From: an uncultured Eubacteriales bacterium | GTDB taxonomy: Bacteria > Bacillota > Clostridia > Tissierellales > Peptoniphilaceae | DNA length: 64,000 bases | NCBI GenBank assembly: GCA_900539225.1 | Contig: UQBO01000005.1 | Span: 34,267 to 98,266, forward strand | Direction of reading: 5' to 3' | In this document: piece after piece, positions 8,601-15,629 of the stretch | Layout of the letters: the number at the start of each line of letters is the position of its first letter | Position numbering within the stretch: position 1 is the first letter of the stretch | The notes under the pieces: generated by a model | Told to the model about the DNA's origin: nothing | Database searches by the model: none | Seen by the model: only the letters and a program-made list of their open reading frames with translations | Position numbers and translations under genes: made by a program

Positions 8601-10697
8601 AGCATCATTATCAAAAATGTAAACTGAATTAAAATCTTCAAAATCTACATTTCCTGCTGGACAATGCCAAAATCCCCCGCCATTACCAGCAGAAAGATGA
8701 TAGTAAGCACCATTTATAGCTTTATTTTGACTAATCAATACATGTTCTAACTTTAAAACGTGTGGGACAATAGAAACATAAATTCCTCCGCCCATATTTT
8801 CAGACTTATTGTTTAAAAGATAACCACCTTTTAATGTAGCAGTCGATGCATTGATATAAATGCCTCCACCTGCACCAGATGTGTTACCATCATTATGAAC
8901 TTTGGCTATATTTTTATAAATCAGACCACCATTTTGAGTGTAGTACGCTCCAGCATATTTAATATATTCTTTATAATCAACATTTTGAATATTAGAGTAG
9001 TTTACACCATTAGTACCTGTAACATAATTATCATTAACAGCAACAGCTCCTCCATGATAAGATTCATTTCCAGCTAATATACCATTATTGAATATAAAAT
9101 TAGCAAGTGAATCTACATGCACAGCACCGCCATAGTTTTCTGTCTCTGGTTCTAAGTTGGCATACAATGGACCTTTATTATTGGCAATAAGACCTCCATT
9201 CATTGTAAATAGAGCTTTAATTCTTTTACCATTTTTATTTCCAAAGATTTTTCCTAAAAAGACACCACCTACTGGTGCTTCGTTATTGTCAATACTTCCA
9301 CCATTTAAAGTAAACTCCCCGCCTTCATCAATATAAACAGCTCCAGCTGCATTAAATGTTGAATGTCCTTTAGAGATGTTTCTATTAGAAGTAATTCTAC
9401 CTCCATTCATTGTAAACTTGGCATCTTCATGCACATAAATAGGTGCAGAATTAGTGCGTTCGTTATTGCTATTAGCAATAAATCCTCCATTCATAGTAAG
9501 TTCACCAGATACATCAATTATCGATCCATTTGTTATTTCAGTTTTTACATCTTTATTTCCATCGATAAATAATGGGTCTTTATTATCTTTACCTAAAGTT
9601 AACTTAGCTCCTTTTTCAACTTTAAATAGTGTCGCCTTAAAAGCTTCAGCTCTTTTTAAAATAACTTCAACATTTGGCAATGGATTTTTATTTAAATCTG
9701 TATCTTCAAGAGCTTTTTCGCCTTTAGCTTCTGCTTCTTTAACAAGCTCTTGCCTTCTTGCCATGTCGTCATTTTCATCAGGCATAGTTATTTTATCTTC
9801 GCCAATTGGTGTAACTTGATTTTTTGCTTTACTTCTATTAGCACCAGAGGTTAATACAATGATTTTCTTTTCGCCTATAATTATAGTATCTGTTATTTCA
9901 AAGCTTTGTGTTATAACTATAGTTGTTTCAACACCATCTTGAGCATTGTTAATAGCTTCAACTAACTCTTCAAACGATCCAACTTCAACTCTATTAGGAT
10001 CAGCTTCTTCTGGTCCTGCACCTAAAGGAGTAAGCTTATCTGGATCTAAGACTGTACCAACTTCAAGCTCCTTTGCATCTGCATTTGCTTCAGCATTTTC
10101 GCCTTCTTCAGCTTTTTCACCAGCTTTTTCTTCTGTACCTTCTTTAGCTTTTTCTTCGTCTGTTATAGCATCAGCATCTTTATTTTCGTCTTTTTTCTTT
10201 TCTTCTTCTGGCTTTAATTCTGCTTCAGCATCTTTCTTATCATCTGGATTTACTTCTTCAGATTTCTTTTCATCTGGATTTGTTTCTTCAGACTTATTAT
10301 CTTCTTCGTTAGCCTTTTCTTCAGCTGCTTCTTCTGATTTTGTTTCTTCTTTTGCATCGGAAGGCTTTTTGTCTTCAGGCTCTACAACCTTGTCTGTATC
10401 TATATTAGAGCTTGGTACCCCCCCCATGTCGACATTTTCTACATCTGTTTTTGTAGTTTTGTCTTCAATAGGAGCGCTCGCTTCTTTATTTCCTTCCTCT
10501 ACAATTTCTTCTTTCTCTTCATCTTTTACTTCTTCAGCTGTATTTCCTCCCTCAATAGCTTTGGGAGCTTCTTCAGAAATTACTGTCTTTGGCTCTTCTG
10601 TCTTAACTGTGTCTTCATCCATCGCCATGACGTTTACACCTGCAAAGATAACTAAGCTTAGTATCATTGTTAGTATAATCACGTTTAATTTCTTCAT
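5700..10697 (-). CDS. Surface protein 1: beta-helix / Cna-B, IPKTG cell-wall anchored
   Basis: 1665 residues. Signal peptide (1-26), a Glu/Lys/Ala-rich low-complexity stalk (about 27-225), a region with Pmp-like right-handed beta-helix repeats of the MNGGxIxxN type (about 365-700), several Cna-B-like modules each opening with a K(K/V)W motif, a final complete Cna-B domain (about 1490-1590), a Pro/Glu wall-spanning stretch, then IPKTG, hydrophobic helix and KKKYIVEKSK tail. Cna-B domains usually carry Lys-Asn isopeptide bonds; IPKTG is a sortase signal of the LPXTG class. Likely adhesin; ligand unknown. Codons 91-94 contain eight consecutive G (10418-10425), a possible slippage switch. RBS AAGGAGGGAGAG before ATG 10697. 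Paralogue of 24223-28806. Confidence 0.88.
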   Translation of the reverse strand: MKKLNVIILTMILSLVIFAGVNVMAMDEDTVKTEEPKTVISEEAPKAIEGGNTAEEVKDEEKEEIVEEGNKEASAPIEDKTTKTDVENVDMGGVPSSNIDTDKVVEPEDKKPSDAKEETKSEEAAEEKANEEDNKSEETNPDEKKSEEVNPDDKKDAEAELKPEEEKKKDENKDADAITDEEKAKEGTEEKAGEKAEEGENAEANADAKELEVGTVLDPDKLTPLGAGPEEADPNRVEVGSFEELVEAINNAQDGVETTIVITQSFEITDTIIIGEKKIIVLTSGANRSKAKNQVTPIGEDKITMPDENDDMARRQELVKEAEAKGEKALEDTDLNKNPLPNVEVILKRAEAFKATLFKVEKGAKLTLGKDNKDPLFIDGNKDVKTEITNGSIIDVSGELTMNGGFIANSNNERTNSAPIYVHEDAKFTMNGGRITSNRNISKGHSTFNAAGAVYIDEGGEFTLNGGSIDNNEAPVGGVFLGKIFGNKNGKRIKALFTMNGGLIANNKGPLYANLEPETENYGGAVHVDSLANFIFNNGILAGNESYHGGAVAVNDNYVTGTNGVNYSNIQNVDYKEYIKYAGAYYTQNGGLIYKNIAKVHNDGNTSGAGGGIYINASTATLKGGYLLNNKSENMGGGIYVSIVPHVLKLEHVLISQNKAINGAYYHLSAGNGGGFWHCPAGNVDFEDFNSVYIFDNDASSGGKDIFTHGKKDNYSISNGESFDYPKFLTNISPITEKGNIIKYLYDGKEVPEWMYHTDKAVSLQAIYDAQTKNEAWTNSNLFIMGNTALKGAGIGSNANTTPPGKTGDYEITIDKKWHKSIPEDKKPKSICVDLFIGDAKYGEVELNKANGWIAKFKNLPFTAEELMKKKISYSIKERNDDFYSVIDETLNSLEVERVFAGEKYPNDDNAINFDMPPHKQMDYKIVFIHKDKNGHEISREDIKIDYKEDKEKWTGLVKDMLLDKLKDLKDVKITYHSYDKAYEPSDAWVGLGYNGLTADSNWWDDEGPWHEAYILEKEDGTVEIQLPYLWTQYMGNPDGTTDNYSENTNGYKLALVPNHRFTITNYPYSEIPVVKKWDESIEEKDIPDSVKVYLLKDGKRVKDKDGNDRYVILSKDNGWKGNFDKLPFFELDGMGFEKYWVKEDSEIFIPLVTRKENSILNIRVERDKDSDKYLIYKDYTGGYFRIKYIPFEVHYIYKVGNKEVKEVYTKKLEPYRVDGWDWHLDTVIKDIVMNGKFKDSDIEIKMYYDENGKPFPRNLGQYEANWDGDIVTNDDPYVLKLVEENGKLVLYVPKLTDVGDDYNLFYVKPYTEEGKKYFELTNYYQPKHRIEVEKVWDTENTESIPKNLKIKIKGKYVDKDITLTPEEWKYFEEFLGKGVLSANNYEFTEEDLEKFDGKQSIETTMEFDAKDKTVKFFGADKKELTKDEFLKMIQGKNYTFELKEAVEDKAEVELKYDEDGNIIIVYPVDVVITEVAKVTFTNTEKPEEPPTPETKTITVRVNKVWQALGETRDIQVELYINGEASGKILTLNAANGWSASFINLDLEDESGRRYTYTVKEVGENDNIYNIDDRKFEVSYSGDMYEGFTIVNKEVPPEEPEEPQEPEEEEPHEPEEPEEEKPEEPDKHVIPKTGVSEDVLGIFLALMILLGLVYIKKKYIVEKSK
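10418..10425 (-). repeat. Poly-G tract (G8) in surface protein 1
   Basis: Eight G in the coding strand spanning ATG GGG GGG GTA (codons 91-94). With seven G the frame reads on for seven codons and stops at TAG after residue 98; with nine G it stops at TAA after residue 97. As given, the frame is open (ON). Confidence 0.85.
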
Positions 10698-10747
10698 TTC
10701 TCTCCCTCCTTTCTTTTTATATTTTTTGCAAAGATATAACCTTGCAT

Positions 10748-10801
10748 ACTCAAAATTTATTTGAGTACTATTATTATATACCTACATAAAGTAAATTGCA
10801 A
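10748..10801 (-). promoter_or_regulatory. Promoter of surface protein 1 with +1 hairpin
   Basis: Leftward: TTGCAA (10801-10796), 17-nt spacer, TATAAT (10778-10773). Expected start is near 10766, where a perfect 7-bp stem-loop begins (ACTCAAA-ATTTA-TTTGAGT, 10748-10766). Same arrangement as the EF-G-like promoter at 3416-3472. Confidence 0.7.
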
Positions 10802-10845
10802 TGATTTTCAATCAAATCATATACATTTTTAAAAACGCACACAAA

Positions 10846-10872
10846 AAAGAGAGCCTTCCAGCTCTCTTTAAG
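10846..10872 (-). terminator. Terminator of str operon (after tuf)
   Basis: Leftward AAAGAGAGCTGGAAGGCTCTCTTTTTTG: stem AAAGAGAGC/GCTCTCTTT followed by T residues, 27 bp past the tuf stop. Confidence 0.85.
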
Positions 10873-10898
10873 GATTTATATAACTATATCAATCGAAA

Positions 10899-12092
10899 TT
10901 ATTCGATAATTTCAGTTACAACTCCGGCTCCTACTGTTCTACCGCCTTCTCTGATAGCGAACTTAAGTCCTTTTTCAATAGCGATAGGTGTGATAAGTTC
11001 GATGTTAAATCTAGCGTTATCACCAGGCATTACCATTTCTACTCCGTCTTCTAGTGTGATGTTACCAGTAACGTCTGTAGTTCTGAAATAGAATTGTGGT
11101 CTGTAACCGTTGAAGAATGGAGTATGACGTCCACCTTCTTCTTTAGTTAGAACGTAAACTTCTGCTTTAAATTTAGTGTGTGGTTTGATTGTCTTAGGTG
11201 CAGCAAGTACTTGACCTCTTTCGATTTCGTCTCTTTGAACACCTCTTAGTAATAGACCTACGTTATCTCCAGCTTCTGCTACGTCTAGTAGCTTGTGGAA
11301 CATTTCAACGCCTGTTACTACTACGTCTCTTACTTCGTTTGTTAAACCAACTAGTTCAACTGTATCTCCTACCTTAACTGTACCTCTTTCTACTCTACCT
11401 GTAGCAACTGTACCTCTACCAGTGATTGAGAAGATGTCTTCTACTGGCATTAGGAATGGTTGGTCTGTAGCTCTTTCTGGTTGAGGGATGTATTCGTCAA
11501 CTTCTTCCATAAGTTTAATAATCTTGTCTCCCCATTCTCCGTCTGGATCTTCTAGAGCCTTAAGAGCTGAACCTACAACGATAGGAGTGTTATCTCCGTC
11601 GAAGTCGTATTCGTTAAGTAGTTCTCTAACTTCCATTTCAACTAATTCGATTAGTTCTGGGTCGTCTACTTGGTCTTCTTTGTTTAGGAATACTGCAATC
11701 TTAGGAACACCAACTTGTCTTGCAAGTAGGATATGTTCTCTTGTTTGAGGCATTGGACCGTCTGCAGCTGATACTACTAGGATAGCGCCGTCCATTTGAG
11801 CAGCACCTGTAATCATGTTCTTAACATAGTCGGCGTGACCTGGGCAGTCAACGTGAGCGTAGTGTCTTTTTGGTGTTTCGTATTCAACGTGTGAAGTACT
11901 GATTGTTATACCTCTAGCTCTTTCTTCTGGAGCCTTATCGATGTTTGCGTAGTCTACGAATTCACCGCTACCGTATCTCTTGTTTAGTACTAATGTTATA
12001 GCTGCTGTTAATGTTGTTTTACCGTGGTCAACGTGACCGATTGTACCAATGTTAACATGTGGTTTTGTTCTTTCATATTTTTGTTTAGCCAT
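10899..12092 (-). CDS. tuf: Elongation factor Tu
   Basis: 397 residues, full length. Carries aminoacyl-tRNA to the ribosomal A site as a GTP complex. GHVDHGKT P-loop at 19-26, RGITI switch I region, DCPGHADY, NKED (where most bacteria have NKxD), then domains II and III ending GGRTVGAGVVTEIIE. Last gene of the rpsL-rpsG-fusA-tuf operon, 19 bp after fusA with RBS AGGAGGT. A strong terminator follows, before surface protein 1. Confidence 0.98.
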   Translation of the reverse strand: MAKQKYERTKPHVNIGTIGHVDHGKTTLTAAITLVLNKRYGSGEFVDYANIDKAPEERARGITISTSHVEYETPKRHYAHVDCPGHADYVKNMITGAAQMDGAILVVSAADGPMPQTREHILLARQVGVPKIAVFLNKEDQVDDPELIELVEMEVRELLNEYDFDGDNTPIVVGSALKALEDPDGEWGDKIIKLMEEVDEYIPQPERATDQPFLMPVEDIFSITGRGTVATGRVERGTVKVGDTVELVGLTNEVRDVVVTGVEMFHKLLDVAEAGDNVGLLLRGVQRDEIERGQVLAAPKTIKPHTKFKAEVYVLTKEEGGRHTPFFNGYRPQFYFRTTDVTGNITLEDGVEMVMPGDNARFNIELITPIAIEKGLKFAIREGGRTVGAGVVTEIIE

Positions 12093-12111
12093 TTTTTACC
12101 TCCTATAAAAA

Positions 12112-14178
12112 TTATTTATTACCAATGACTTTATCTAATATACTGTTTGGAACTGGATCGTAGTGATCGAATTGCATTGAGTAGTTAGCTCTACCTTGTG
12201 TGTTACTTCTAAGGCTTGTTGCGTATCCAAACATTTCTGAAAGTGGAACGAATGCTTTTACATGTTGAGCTCCGTTATCAAGTTCCATACCTTCTATTCT
12301 ACCTCTTCTTGAGTTCAAGTCGCCAATTACGTCTCCCATGTATTCTTCTGGTGTAGTAACTTCAACTTTCATCATAGGTTCAAGTAGGGTAGGTGTTGCT
12401 TTCTTAAGTGCATCTTTAATTGCCATAGAACCAGCAATCTTAAATGCCATTTCCGATGAGTCGACTTCGTGGTATGAACCATCGTATAGTGTAACTTTTA
12501 CGTCAAGTACTGGGTATCCAGCGATAACACCTGATTGTAGTGCTTCTTGTATACCTTGGTCAACTGGTCCGATGTATTCTTTTGGAATAGCTCCACCAAC
12601 GATTGCGTTAACAAATTCGTAACCCTTTCCTGCTGGTTGTGGTTCGATTTTGATTCTTGCGTGACCGTATTGTCCACGACCACCTGATTGTTTAACGTAT
12701 TTACCTTCGCCTTCTGCAGCAGTCTTAATTGATTCTTTGTATGCAACTTGTGGATTACCAACGTTTGCTTCTACTTTGAACTCTCTTAATAGTCTGTCTA
12801 CAATGATTTCTAGGTGAAGTTCACCCATGCCGGCGATGATTGTTTGACCTGTTTCCTCATCTGTATATGTCTTAAATGTTGGGTCTTCTTCAGCAAGCTT
12901 AAGTAGTGCTTGAGTCATCTTATCTTGTGAAGCTTTTGTCTTAGGTTCGATTGCAACATCGATAACTGGTTCTGGGAACACCATATCTTCTAGTATGATC
13001 GGTTTGTCTTCAGCACAAAGTGTATCACCTGTACCAGTTAATTTCAATCCTACTATTGCAACGATTGATCCTGCGTAAGCTTCTTCTATTTCTTCTCTCT
13101 TGTCAGCGTGCATTAATACAATACGTCCGATTCTTTCTCTCTTACCCTTTGATGAGTTAAATACATAAGAACCGCTCTTTAGAACGCCTGAGTAGATTCT
13201 TGCATAAGCAAGTTTACCTACGAATGGGTCTGTAACTATCTTAAATGCTAATGCTGCTAGTGGAGCATCATCTGCTGCTGGTCTTTCAACTACTTCTCCT
13301 TCTCTGTCTGTACCAGTAACTGCTGGTATATCGATAGGTGATGGTAGATAGTCAACTATAGCATCTAGAAGGAATTGTACACCTTTGTTCTTGTATGCAC
13401 TACCGCATAGAACTGGTGTTACTTGGTTTGCAACGCATTCTCTTCTTAATACTTTTTTTATCATTTCGTTAGGAACGTCCTCACCATTTAAGTAAAGTTC
13501 CATAACTTCTTCGTCGAAATCAGCGATTTCTTCGATCATTTCTTCTCTATATTTTTGAGCTGTTTCTACTAGATCTTCTGGGATATCTGATTCTTGAATG
13601 ATAGTTCCTAGATCGTCTTCGTATAATTCAGCTTTCATTGCGATTAGGTCTATGATACCTCTAAATGTATCTTCTTTACCTATTGGTAATTGAACAGCTA
13701 TTGGATGAGCGTTTAATCTTTCTCTCATCATCTTTAGTGTTCTGTCAAAGTTTGCACCTACGACGTCCATTTTATTAACAAATGCAAGTCTAGGTACACC
13801 GTATTTGTCTGCTTGACGCCATACAGTCTCGCTTTGAGGTTCAACTCCCCCTTTAGCGTCGTATAAAGCAACCGCACCGTCTAGAACTCTTAGGGAACGT
13901 TCAACTTCAACTGTAAAGTCAACGTGGCCCGGTGTATCTATAATATTGATTCTGTGGTTTTTCCAGTAACATGTTGTTGCTGCTGAACCGATAGTGATAC
14001 CTCTTTCTTGCTCTTGAACCATGAAGTCCATGGTAGCAGCGCCTTCGTGAGTTTCTCCTATCTTATGAATCTTTCCTGTATAATAAAGAATTCTTTCTGT
14101 TGTGGTTGTTTTACCTGCGTCAATGTGCGCCATAATACCGATGTTTCTGACATCTTTTAGTGCAATTTCTCTTGGCAC
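12112..14178 (-). CDS. fusA: Elongation factor G
   Basis: 688 residues. Ribosomal translocase and, with RRF, recycling factor. AHIDAGKT at 17-24, RGITIGSAA switch I, DTPGHVDF at 81-88, NKMD, and domain IV/V (GGRGQYGHARI, GVIAGYPVLDV, YMGDVIGDLNSRRGRIEGM, LRSNTQGRANYSMQFDHY). The typical EF-G of this genome, in its standard place between S7 and EF-Tu, unlike the divergent paralogue at 1270-3339. Confidence 0.98.
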   Translation of the reverse strand: MPREIALKDVRNIGIMAHIDAGKTTTTERILYYTGKIHKIGETHEGAATMDFMVQEQERGITIGSAATTCYWKNHRINIIDTPGHVDFTVEVERSLRVLDGAVALYDAKGGVEPQSETVWRQADKYGVPRLAFVNKMDVVGANFDRTLKMMRERLNAHPIAVQLPIGKEDTFRGIIDLIAMKAELYEDDLGTIIQESDIPEDLVETAQKYREEMIEEIADFDEEVMELYLNGEDVPNEMIKKVLRRECVANQVTPVLCGSAYKNKGVQFLLDAIVDYLPSPIDIPAVTGTDREGEVVERPAADDAPLAALAFKIVTDPFVGKLAYARIYSGVLKSGSYVFNSSKGKRERIGRIVLMHADKREEIEEAYAGSIVAIVGLKLTGTGDTLCAEDKPIILEDMVFPEPVIDVAIEPKTKASQDKMTQALLKLAEEDPTFKTYTDEETGQTIIAGMGELHLEIIVDRLLREFKVEANVGNPQVAYKESIKTAAEGEGKYVKQSGGRGQYGHARIKIEPQPAGKGYEFVNAIVGGAIPKEYIGPVDQGIQEALQSGVIAGYPVLDVKVTLYDGSYHEVDSSEMAFKIAGSMAIKDALKKATPTLLEPMMKVEVTTPEEYMGDVIGDLNSRRGRIEGMELDNGAQHVKAFVPLSEMFGYATSLRSNTQGRANYSMQFDHYDPVPNSILDKVIGNK

Positions 14179-14196
14179 AAGTTTTCCCCCTTATTA

Positions 14197-14667
14197 TTAA
14201 TATCTATAATGTGCAAATGCTTTATTTGCTTCAGCCATTCTGTGAACTTCTTCTCTCTTCTTAACAGAAGCTCCTTGACCGTTGGCTGCGTCCATCAACT
14301 CTTTTGCTAATCTTTCAGTCATTGTCTTTTCTCCTCTTGCTCTGGAGTATTGTACAAGCCATCTTATTGCTAGAGTTTGTCTTCTTTCAGGTCTTACTTC
14401 CAATGGAACTTGGTAGTTGGCACCACCAATACGTCTTGCCTTAACTTCTAGTACTGGCATGATGTTATTCATAGCCTTGTAGAAGTGTTCAAGAGCGTCT
14501 TCACCTGTCTTTTCTGCAACTATATCAAATGCCCCGTAAACTATGCTTTGAGCTAAGCCTTTTTTGCCGTCTAGCATGATTGAGTTTATTAACTTTGTTA
14601 CTACAACATCATTGTATCTTGCGTCAGGCATTACTTCACGTTTAGGCACGTGTCCTTTTCTTGGCAC
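14197..14667 (-). CDS. rpsG: 30S ribosomal protein S7
   Basis: 156 residues, beginning MPRKGHVPKREV and ending ANKAFAHYRY, the family layout. Primary binder of the 16S rRNA 3' major domain. The start codon is GTG (14667-14665), supported by AAGGAGGGAAG upstream; no other start fits the conserved N-terminus. Spaced 18 bp from fusA. Upstream is an unusually long 124-bp gap to rpsL. Confidence 0.97.
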   Translation of the reverse strand: MPRKGHVPKREVMPDARYNDVVVTKLINSIMLDGKKGLAQSIVYGAFDIVAEKTGEDALEHFYKAMNNIMPVLEVKARRIGGANYQVPLEVRPERRQTLAIRWLVQYSRARGEKTMTERLAKELMDAANGQGASVKKREEVHRMAEANKAFAHYRY

Positions 14668-14791
14668 TTTTTCTTCCCTCCTTAACTATCTTAGTAGATT
14701 CATTGGTACTCGGCAAATCTCTAAAAGCCGTCTAGCGCCAAAATGCTCTTCATCTATTTAATGCTTTGCATTTCAACGACTAAAATTGTTT
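14668..14791 (-). other. 124-nt rpsL-rpsG spacer with possible structure
   Basis: Contains AATGC-TTT-GCATT (14760-14772) and a CGGC...GCCG pairing further on. In E. coli this intergenic region is the S7 autoregulatory target; whether this one works that way cannot be told from sequence. Confidence 0.4.
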
Positions 14792-15214
14792 TTACTTCTT
14801 TTCTTCTTTAGGTTTCTTAGAACCGTATTTAGACCTACTTTGTCTTCTGTTTTCAACTCCGGCTGTATCTAGTGTACCTCTAATTATGTGGTAACGTACG
14901 CCGGGAAGGTCTCTTACTCTTCCACCTCTTATAAGAACAACACTGTGTTCTTGTAAGTTGTGACCAATTCCTGGAATGTAAGCTGAAACTTCATATCCAT
15001 TAACTAGTCTAACTTTAGCAACTTTTCTTAAGGCAGAGTTTGGCTTCTTAGGTGTAACTGTCTTTACAGCAACACATACTCCTCTTTTTTGAGGAGCATT
15101 TACTAAAGATTGTTTCTTCTTAAGTGAGTTATAAGTTGTATCTAAAGCTGGTGATTTAGATTTGTAAACTACTTTTGATCTTCCTTTTTTGATCAATTGA
15201 TTAATCGTTGGCAT
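14792..15214 (-). CDS. rpsL: 30S ribosomal protein S12
   Basis: 140 residues, MPTINQLIKKGR... with the conserved KKPNSALRKVAKVRL decoding-site loop (streptomycin-resistance residues) and PGVRYHIIRG. It has the family's central insertion between RKG and S and a basic C-tail (SKYGSKKPKEEKK). ATG at 15214 is chosen: AGGAGGT lies 6 nt upstream, and the TTG three bases earlier would only add a residue. Confidence 0.97.
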   Translation of the reverse strand: MPTINQLIKKGRSKVVYKSKSPALDTTYNSLKKKQSLVNAPQKRGVCVAVKTVTPKKPNSALRKVAKVRLVNGYEVSAYIPGIGHNLQEHSVVLIRGGRVRDLPGVRYHIIRGTLDTAGVENRRQSRSKYGSKKPKEEKK

Positions 15215-15238
15215 CAAAGCACCTCCTTACATAAAAAT

Positions 15239-15481
15239 TTATTTTAATAAAGCAGCGGCAGCTGCATTTATCTCAATACCACAGAGTTTTCCAAGCTCTT
15301 CTTTTGTGTTTATATAAACAATATCAACAGAATTTTTACTTGCCTCTTCTTCGATAAGCGTCTTTATGTCCTTATCTGCATCAAGAGCGATAAAAACCTG
15401 TTTGAAGAGATCGGATTTTAGCCCCCTTGTTACCTGTTTAAAGCCTACTACGCAATTCGGCCCCAAGGTGTCGGTATCCAT
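15239..15481 (-). CDS. rplGB: L7Ae/L30e-like K-turn RNA-binding protein (YbxF type)
   Basis: 80 residues from the ATG at 15481, which has AAAGGAGG 7 nt upstream; a longer frame to 15607 would read through the promoter and is not credible. The VVGFKQVTRGLKSD...VFIALDAD...GKLCGIEINAAAAALL pattern is the L7Ae/L30e fold; in Firmicutes this gene (ybxF/rplGB) sits just before rpsL, as here. Family members bind kink-turn RNA and associate with the ribosome. First gene of the str operon. Confidence 0.85.
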   Translation of the reverse strand: MDTDTLGPNCVVGFKQVTRGLKSDLFKQVFIALDADKDIKTLIEEEASKNSVDIVYINTKEELGKLCGIEINAAAAALLK

Positions 15482-15533
15482 TAAGCATCCTCCTTTAGCT
15501 CTATTAATAGCGTGAACTTTCACACATAAGAGA

Positions 15534-15562
15534 ATTGTACCACGCATTACGGAAAAAGTCAA
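15534..15562 (-). promoter_or_regulatory. str operon promoter
   Basis: Leftward: -35 TTGACT (15562-15557), 17-nt spacer, -10 TACAAT (15539-15534). The -35 is embedded in the descending arm and T-run of the rpoC terminator (15553-15598). A small hairpin GTGTGA-AAGT-TCACGC lies in the leader. Confidence 0.8.
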
Positions 15563-15598
15563 GATATTTTTCGTTAAATTTAGGTAAAATATCTTGAC
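15553..15598 (-). terminator. rpoBC terminator overlapping the str -35
   Basis: Perfect 13-bp stem GTCAAGATATTTT / AAAATATCTTGAC with a 15-nt loop, followed by five T when read leftward. It lies 32 bp after the rpoC stop. Its second arm supplies the TTGAC of the next promoter. Confidence 0.8.
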
Positions 15599-15629
15599 TG
15601 TCTCCACTTATATTTATTTTTTAAATATA

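Noticed and set aside
9946..10764. 272-codon rightward frame full of Ser/Ala
   Set aside because: Antisense shadow of the Glu/Lys/Ala-rich stalk of surface protein 1; no ribosome site and simple-sequence composition.
15482..15607. N-terminal extension of the L7Ae-like protein
   Set aside because: It would read through the promoter (15534-15562) and terminator; ATG 15481 has an ideal ribosome site.
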